A stretch of DNA of 26,876 nucleotides from a virus: the IMG/VR virus record IMGVR_UViG_3300025810_001404, positions 1-26,876 of that record; one strand, 5' to 3'. Positions 22,179 to 26,876 of this stretch are shown here, piece after piece. Every line of letters begins with the position of its first letter. Positions within the stretch are counted from its first letter, which is position 1. The position numbers and the translations under genes are program-made. Under the pieces are notes generated by a model. That model searched no databases and was not told where the DNA came from. It saw only the letters and a list, made by a program, of their open reading frames with translations.

Positions 22179-23178
22179 CAACTAAACTGCCTTTGTATGG
22201 TGTATTTAGCCATTTGCCGTAACTGTCTGCTTGATCACTAATTCTATTAAGTTCATACTTGCCACAAAAACGCATAAAATGTACACCTACTTGAGGTATG
22301 TCATTGTTAGTACGCAGACCTGTTTTGATATGATTATCGACTTGATCCTTGACAGCATCGGGCTGGGCATTAAGATCAATCAATGTGCGATTACGTTCAT
22401 AGTCATCACGTACTCTATGCTCTACACCGTCATGGTCAACCCAGCGTTGCAACATAATGTTGTTCCAATTAAAACCGCCTTTCTCTTTGTCTTCCCACGC
22501 TTCTAGCAAACCTGTTTTGTTTTTTGTTCCCTTCTTGCGTACACCGGGATATGCACTGAATACGTTGTCAGTAGCGTCACCTCGCATACACTTTTCAAAC
22601 AGCAAATATGCAGGGTCTTCCAACAGTTTGACTTCACCTGTCTTTTTGTCTTTGATAGGACGATCCTTATCGTCAAAGTATCCATCAATAGTAATAAACT
22701 GATTAGATACACCATTGTACTGATGTACGTTAGTTGCAAGTAACTGTAAATAGTCAGTGTCAGATGAGCAAATAATATGATCATCCTTAGGATGCAATGA
22801 AATGAACCTAGCAATCAAGTCATCTGCTTCTGCTTGAGGATCACGCAACACACTACAGTTAGTCTTTTCTTTAAGATACGTAGTAAAAGTTTCATATGTC
22901 TCCCAGAACATTTTATTTTCTTCTAGTTCTGCTTCAGTCATTGCTTGTTCGTTGAGTTTACGATTGGCTTTGTAAGGTGTGTAAAAGTCTTTACGCCAAC
23001 TGCGACCCTCTAAACAAAACACAACGTGATCGATACCAAAACGTCTTACTGCTGAATTGACTGACCCAAACATCAAATGCAACGCCATACCGATCTTTTC
23101 CCACGTGTCACTACTGCGACTGGCAACGTGACGGGCACGGAAAAACGTGTTAGCAGTGTCAATTAGTGCGTATCTCAT
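22171..23178 (-). CDS. 5'-3' exonuclease / FEN family (T4 RNase H-type)
   Basis: 335 aa from the ATG at 23178, which has GGAG upstream; a longer frame to 23244 runs through the promoter and is rejected. Metal-site acids: Asp in ALIDTANTFFRARH, the helical arch region CLEGRSWRKDFYTPYKANRK, EADDLIARF, SSDTDYLQLL, and GDATDNVFSAYPGVRKKGT, the helix-hairpin-helix region. It removes RNA primers or 5' flaps during lagging-strand synthesis, working with the ligase at 12361-13785. A sigma70-like promoter (23216-23244) and a GATAAATA motif (23193-23200) both lie upstream. Confidence 0.93.
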   Translation of the reverse strand: MRYALIDTANTFFRARHVASRSSDTWEKIGMALHLMFGSVNSAVRRFGIDHVVFCLEGRSWRKDFYTPYKANRKLNEQAMTEAELEENKMFWETYETFTTYLKEKTNCSVLRDPQAEADDLIARFISLHPKDDHIICSSDTDYLQLLATNVHQYNGVSNQFITIDGYFDDKDRPIKDKKTGEVKLLEDPAYLLFEKCMRGDATDNVFSAYPGVRKKGTKNKTGLLEAWEDKEKGGFNWNNIMLQRWVDHDGVEHRVRDDYERNRTLIDLNAQPDAVKDQVDNHIKTGLRTNNDIPQVGVHFMRFCGKYELNRISDQADSYGKWLNTPYKGSLVDG

Positions 23179-23192
23179 GTAGACTCCATAAT

Positions 23193-23200
23193 TATTTATC
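23193..23200 (-). promoter_or_regulatory. late-type -10 motif GATAAATA before the exonuclease
   Basis: Minus-strand GATAAATA, 14 nt before the ATG at 23178 and downstream of the sigma70-like promoter, so the exonuclease operon could be read in both phases. Confidence 0.35.
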
Positions 23201-23215
23201 AAATAATATGACACT

Positions 23216-23244
23216 ATTATACGCAAAATATACGTATATAGCAA
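23216..23244 (-). promoter_or_regulatory. sigma70-like promoter of the exonuclease operon
   Basis: Minus-strand TTGCTA (23239-23244), 17 bp, TATAAT (23216-23221), preceded by GGC. It lies just after the stop of the YggX-like gene and should drive the genes from 23178 down to 18988. Confidence 0.7.
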
Positions 23245-23268
23245 GCCTTTTGTGAAACTTTGGGTAAA

Positions 23269-23631
23269 TTAATCTATAATTGACGTAGTATCGTCTGGTG
23301 GTTGGGGAACAAATTGTTGTACCGGATCAATCGTTGCCGGAGCAACATACCCTTCTGCTTGGGCAACTTCTTTGTTATCAAAGTATTTTAGCATTTCATC
23401 TACAAGGAACTTGCGATTCTCTGCTATAGATAAGTCTAGTCTGCGTTCATTAATTAGGGTAGTCTGATGATCTTTCCAAGCATCAAATGCTTTTTGGGAC
23501 ACGGTTTCCATAAGTTCTTTGCCTTGTGGTCCTGGCAACGGCGGAACCTTCATTGCTGGAAGGTCTTTTTGATATTTTTTGCAAAAAACTGTATCGATCA
23601 TGTTATTTGTATTTAATAGTCCGTCGTGCAT
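23269..23631 (-). CDS. YggX-like Fe(II)-trafficking protein
   Basis: 120 aa. From residue 13 the sequence follows bacterial YggX: DTVFCKKYQKDLPAMKVPPL (conserved Cys17), PGPQGKELMETVSQKAFDAW, KDHQTTLINERRLDLSIAEN, RKFLVDEMLKYF, EGY. YggX protects Fe-S enzymes and handles labile iron in bacteria. The C-terminal 28 residues (Pro/Thr/Gln-rich) are extra. The start at 23631 overlaps the upstream stop in TAATG and has GAGG in place; an internal ATG at 23601 is closer to the normal YggX start but has no ribosome site. It is the last gene of the UvdE operon. Confidence 0.82.
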   Translation of the reverse strand: MHDGLLNTNNMIDTVFCKKYQKDLPAMKVPPLPGPQGKELMETVSQKAFDAWKDHQTTLINERRLDLSIAENRKFLVDEMLKYFDNKEVAQAEGYVAPATIDPVQQFVPQPPDDTTSIID

Positions 23632-24035
23632 TAACTTACCTCGGTAAACCCATCACCTAAATCTTTTGATTGTACTACTCTCATTTCTGCTCCGGTGATA
23701 GGATCTCTATTTTCAGGATCTGCTTGATCCTGTTCATAAACTTCTAGTGCAATATTTCTACACACAGTTTGGAACCAACGCTCAACAATCTCGTTGTCAG
23801 TATCGTCGGCTTTCATTTTATAGCCTGCTTTAACTAGATTTAACAAGAACTTATCGTTCCAGTCTAAATCAAAAGAACCGTTACCTACATTACTAGGGTC
23901 TACATCAACTCGCATAATTGCAACATAGGGTTCGTTGTTTTTTGTTGCCTGTTCTTTAGGAGTTAACTTTTTCTGTTTTGGTTGTGTTTTAGGCGGTTCC
24001 TTCTTTTTGAATATATTCTTTATGCCTTCAAACAT
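23631..24035 (-). CDS. conserved phage protein, 134 aa
   Basis: Begins MFEGIKNIFKKKEPPKTQPK, a basic flexible lead, then PYVAIMRVDVDPSNVGNGSF, DLDWNDKFLLNLVKAGYKMK, WFQTVCRNIALEVYEQDQAD. The middle pattern is common in T4-like marine phages; function unknown. AGAGG lies before the ATG at 24035, which overlaps the UvdE stop by 8 nt. Confidence 0.78.
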   Translation of the reverse strand: MFEGIKNIFKKKEPPKTQPKQKKLTPKEQATKNNEPYVAIMRVDVDPSNVGNGSFDLDWNDKFLLNLVKAGYKMKADDTDNEIVERWFQTVCRNIALEVYEQDQADPENRDPITGAEMRVVQSKDLGDGFTEVS

Positions 24036-25059
24036 TATTTTCCTCTTTTATGTATGTATCATACAATTTGATGCTGGCTAAATTTTTTGCTTTAGACTCG
24101 CACATAATGTCGGCCCACTCGTTGTGTGACACAGCCCACTGATTGACAGCATCGTTCCAATAGAAGTCAGAATGGGCACGTAGTTTTTGCTTTTTGTGTC
24201 CTGATTCTAACAGCATATTAAGATCAGGAGTGACAGTAGTATCGTGGTCAACAAGATAATCCTCACGTGATACAGAGTAATGCATAGCAGGACGTACACC
24301 ACGCCAACTGTCTATCACACGTTTGATTCTGTCGTCCTGTGGCTGGATGTATTCGCCTTCCTTGACCCAGTGATGATGTATGTCTAGCACCAGAGCGAGA
24401 TCGTCCACGAGTTCGAGGCTTGCGTCAAGTCCCCATGACATTTCATCATTTTCGATTGTGATTGTGTTGCGTGCCTCGGGGGTAAGTCTGCCGAGAACGT
24501 CTTTGATACCTTGGGGACCATTACGTCCTGAGATGTGTACATTGATTTTGAAGTCCTGAAACTGCTTGCCGTAGCCCATTGCCCGTGCCATATCCACATG
24601 ATACTCAAACTCCTTAATACTATTATTTACTATATTAGGGTTATCTGATGCAAGAACAGTAAATTGACCCGGGTGAAACGACAAACGTACATCGTTAGCA
24701 CGTGCAAAGTCACCGATAGGTGCAAATAGGCGCTCCATTTCGTTGCGAACATCGGGTAACTTGTAAAAGTACGCCCAGTCATCGTGTGTGTAACCTGTCA
24801 TCATGTCACTAGTAAGACGTACCATACGTAGTGCAGGGGGCAGTGTAGCCACTTGTTTAACTAGATTAAATGTGTTAGTAATGTTTTTAGTCATTACTTC
24901 CAGCATTTTATCTTCTGCTTTGTCACGGTTATTACGCAACCATGTTAGTGTTGTGCCTCCAGTGTTGAGACCCTCGACAGAGACAATACCTTTCTTAGGG
25001 TCGTCTTCAACCCACTTACAAGCAAAGCCTATCCTTTTAATGTTGTTATTGAAAACCAT
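24028..25059 (-). CDS. uvsE: UV damage endonuclease, UvdE/UVDE family
   Basis: 343 aa. TIM-barrel endonuclease that nicks 5' of UV photoproducts. Landmarks: KRIGFACKW at the start, RMVRLTSDM, RLSFHPGQFTVLAS (metal-binding His), HISGRNG, TIENDEMSW (Glu ligand), LVLDIHHHWV (Asp/His cluster), and RPAMHYSVSREDY. All metal-site motifs are present, so it is likely active and gives photoproduct repair in sunlit water (inference). No ribosome site precedes the ATG at 25059. A promoter (25125-25153) lies inside the divergent gene upstream. Confidence 0.93.
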   Translation of the reverse strand: MVFNNNIKRIGFACKWVEDDPKKGIVSVEGLNTGGTTLTWLRNNRDKAEDKMLEVMTKNITNTFNLVKQVATLPPALRMVRLTSDMMTGYTHDDWAYFYKLPDVRNEMERLFAPIGDFARANDVRLSFHPGQFTVLASDNPNIVNNSIKEFEYHVDMARAMGYGKQFQDFKINVHISGRNGPQGIKDVLGRLTPEARNTITIENDEMSWGLDASLELVDDLALVLDIHHHWVKEGEYIQPQDDRIKRVIDSWRGVRPAMHYSVSREDYLVDHDTTVTPDLNMLLESGHKKQKLRAHSDFYWNDAVNQWAVSHNEWADIMCESKAKNLASIKLYDTYIKEENNV

Positions 25060-25060
25060 G

Positions 25061-25069
25061 CATAAATAC
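25061..25069 (+). promoter_or_regulatory. late-type promoter motif CATAAATAC for the Gp88-family gene
   Basis: CATAAATAC lies 28 nt upstream of the ATG at 25098. The same core precedes the other plus-strand unit at 4118-4126. Confidence 0.55.
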
Positions 25070-25097
25070 TCTATATATTGTTGGAACTAACGTAACC

Positions 25098-26804
25098 ATG
25101 AATGACATACGAAACATATTAGACATACTAACAGAAAATGCGGTTGAGGTCAAGCCCAATTTACCCATAACTGAAGGTAATCCGGGAGAAACATCAGATT
25201 TAGTTAAATCAAATGCTCCCTTCTATGCACATTCAGAACAAACATTAGACAAAATGATTGCTGGATGGGAAGTAGAAACGCTAGATCAATTCTTACGTGA
25301 TGCGGGTATTCGACCAGATTATGAAGAATACAACAAAGAGGAAGTTCCCGAAGACGAAGAAATTAACGAGTTTTGGACTAACCCTCCCCCAAAACCAAAA
25401 CAACCTGATTTACCGTTTGGTGGTGAAAAAGAGTGTGATCAATGCTGGGGAGACGGTACAGATTTTGATCAAAATTATGACGTAGTTACTTGTCCCAAAT
25501 GTGGCGGCACAGGTAAAACGAAAGTAACTACTGAGGGTGAATGGGACTCAAGCAAGCACCCACCTGCTGTACCATACAGAAAAAGTGTTCAAAAAGATTT
25601 AGACGACAGAATTTGGAATGCAAAACCTCCAATTAAAAAAGATAAAAATAAAGCATCTGACGATGTTGAACGTGAAAGACGTTGGAAAGATACTATCAAA
25701 ACAGATGTAGACGAAGCAATCAAAGGTGCTCAAACTAAGCCTTTTCCAGAAGATGAATTATCAGCGTATTTGGACAGAATTTTAGCAAAAGATAAAACTA
25801 AACTAGACAAATACAAGAAGCCTTATATTCATAGAAGTAATGCAATGGACCTTATTCCCATTGTAGACCAAGAAGGTAACAAGTACGATCTTAAAAAACT
25901 TGCTAAAGACATCACTGAAAGACCTAAAAAATTGCTTAAGCAAAACGAAAAGATGCAACACAGTGATGGCACAGTAAACATATTTTATAATGTGGGTCTT
26001 CCTGCTCTAACAGGATTGGGTTATGATGAAGAAAAGAAAGAATTCATCATTATTAATACATGCCCGGGAGCAGGCGAATGTAAGACATTTTGCTATGCTA
26101 TGAAAGGTGGGTATGTTCAATGGAAGGCAACATCACTTTCACAAACAAGAATCTTAAACTTTTTGTACAATGATCCTCAAGGATTCATGGACCAATTATC
26201 TGATGAAATTGATGCTGAAAAACGTAAAGGCGATGCAAAACAAAAGAAACATAAAGTCACTATACGTTGGCACGATGCAGGAGACTTCTTTTCACCTGAA
26301 TATTTAGACATGGCTTATAAGTTAGCAGCCACTCACCCAACTGTTGATTTCTATGCTTATACTAAAATGGCTGACGTAGCAGGCGCCACACAAAATCGTC
26401 CACCTAACTTTTTAATTAACTTCTCAATGGGTGCTAGGAGAGCAGAGCAAAAAAGAGTTGATTTTGGTACACAAAAACACTCTATTGTTGTTCCAAGAGA
26501 ATTGTTCACCGATCTAATTCAAAAAGACGGGAACAAACTTATTAAAGATGAAAAGGGTAAAATTCAGTGGAATAATGAGCAAGACTGGGAAACATTTAAA
26601 CAACGTCTAGCCGCAAAATATTCTATCCAACCTGATTCAATTATCAGTTATGAAGAAATGATGGAGAAGCCTTTAGGCGGCGCCCACGCAGACGGTGATA
26701 GAAACTTTAAACGTGATCTTTGGAACGTTGTAGTTGCACCCGGTGACGGGGACGATTCTGCTAACCGAGCAGATGTATTAGGTACGTATCTACTGATGCA
26801 CTAA
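25098..26804 (+). CDS. Gp88-family protein with DnaJ-type zinc motif
   Basis: 568 aa. The N-terminus MNDIRNILDILTENAVEVK resembles the capsid-targeting peptides of T4 internal proteins. A zinc motif follows: CDQCWGDG (Cys113, Cys116) and CPKCGGTG (Cys132, Cys135), the CxxCxGxG pair of DnaJ. After a charged linker, residues about 285-568 match the phage Gp88 family: TCPGAGECKTFCYAMKGGYV, SQTRILNFLYND, VTIRWHDAGDFFSPEYLDMA, DFYAYTKMADV. The biochemical role of Gp88 is not established; its three-Cys cluster suggests metal binding. It is the only gene here transcribed alone on the plus strand from a late-type motif. A divergent early promoter overlaps its first codons. Confidence 0.85.
   Translation: MNDIRNILDILTENAVEVKPNLPITEGNPGETSDLVKSNAPFYAHSEQTLDKMIAGWEVETLDQFLRDAGIRPDYEEYNKEEVPEDEEINEFWTNPPPKPKQPDLPFGGEKECDQCWGDGTDFDQNYDVVTCPKCGGTGKTKVTTEGEWDSSKHPPAVPYRKSVQKDLDDRIWNAKPPIKKDKNKASDDVERERRWKDTIKTDVDEAIKGAQTKPFPEDELSAYLDRILAKDKTKLDKYKKPYIHRSNAMDLIPIVDQEGNKYDLKKLAKDITERPKKLLKQNEKMQHSDGTVNIFYNVGLPALTGLGYDEEKKEFIIINTCPGAGECKTFCYAMKGGYVQWKATSLSQTRILNFLYNDPQGFMDQLSDEIDAEKRKGDAKQKKHKVTIRWHDAGDFFSPEYLDMAYKLAATHPTVDFYAYTKMADVAGATQNRPPNFLINFSMGARRAEQKRVDFGTQKHSIVVPRELFTDLIQKDGNKLIKDEKGKIQWNNEQDWETFKQRLAAKYSIQPDSIISYEEMMEKPLGGAHADGDRNFKRDLWNVVVAPGDGDDSANRADVLGTYLLMH
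25125..25153 (-). promoter_or_regulatory. sigma70-like promoter of the UvdE operon, inside the divergent gene
   Basis: Minus-strand TTGACC (25148-25153), 17 bp, TAGTAT (25125-25130), with the extended GGGCTTGAC shared with other promoters here. It lies within codons 10-19 of the plus-strand Gp88-family gene and would give UvdE a leader of about 59 nt. Confidence 0.6.
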
Positions 26805-26811
26805 ATCTTCA

Positions 26812-26840
26812 GAAGGACCTCTAGCGGATAAAGGTCCTTC
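26812..26840 (+). terminator. hairpin after the Gp88-family gene
   Basis: GAAGGACCT (26812-26820) pairs with AGGTCCTTC (26832-26840), 9 bp, loop 11. It starts 7 nt after the stop. No T-tract follows, so termination is uncertain; it may protect the mRNA end. The remaining 36 bases of the window show no gene. Confidence 0.5.
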
Positions 26841-26876
26841 ATGTAACTTGATGTTCCCTCTAAAACATTAACTGGC

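Noticed and set aside
23179-23244. Longer N-terminus of the exonuclease (start at 23244)
   Set aside because: The extra 22 codons cover the -10 box and promoter; the ATG at 23178 has GGAG and begins the conserved exonuclease motif.
1-26876. CRISPR array, insertion sequence or integrase site
   Set aside because: No regularly spaced direct repeats, transposase, integrase or terminal inverted repeats were seen on either strand.

Overview
The window reads as part of the genome of a large, AT-rich, T4-like (myovirus-type) bacteriophage, most likely marine. The basis is the gene set: a T4-type ATP-dependent DNA ligase, a T4 RNase H-type 5'-3' exonuclease, a UvdE-type UV endonuclease, two 2OG-Fe(II) oxygenases, a Gp88-family protein, a staphylococcal-nuclease domain protein, ribosomal protein bS21 and many short acidic proteins. 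The genes are tightly packed with 4-11 bp stop/start overlaps. There is no rRNA, tRNA, insertion sequence or CRISPR array. The IbpA-like small heat-shock protein suggests a proteobacterial host; this is inference.

Layout. Positions 1-4005 are on the minus strand: the N-terminal part of ClpP (cut by the window edge), a small acidic protein, an unknown 301-aa protein, an SNase-like nuclease, an unknown 519-aa protein and a SprT-like metalloprotease. Positions 4153-5158 are a plus-strand pair: a membrane-anchored Lys/Ala/Pro-rich protein and a phosphoesterase-like protein that has lost its metal ligands. Positions 5155-7756 (minus) hold clpS, hsp20, a structured intergenic region, bS21 and clpX. 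Positions 7777-11556 (minus) hold an exported FlgT-N-like protein, a lipoprotein and a large membrane coiled-coil protein. Positions 11625-16338 (minus) are two early-type operons (ligase; oxygenase and small proteins). Positions 16443-18860 hold a small protein, a lipoprotein with a glycosidase-like region and a small membrane protein. Positions 18988-25059 (minus) hold a glycosyltransferase-like protein, several unknown phage proteins, an oxygenase, the exonuclease, a YggX-like protein and UvdE. Positions 25098-26804 (plus) hold a Gp88-family protein with a DnaJ-type zinc motif.

Regulation. Nine minus-strand promoters resemble sigma70 promoters, all with a 17-bp spacer; six of them carry an extended GGCTTG at the -35 end. 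A second motif, (G/C/A)ATAAATA, like the T4 late -10 box, precedes both plus-strand units and several minus-strand genes. This suggests early (sigma70-like) and late (T4 gp55-like) classes.

The most striking content is a phage-encoded protein quality-control set (ClpP, ClpX, ClpS, IbpA-like Hsp20, SprT-like protease, bS21) within about 8 kb. The hsp20 leader ends in a ROSE-like thermometer hairpin, and just upstream lies a 99-nt sequence that folds into a near-perfect cloverleaf.
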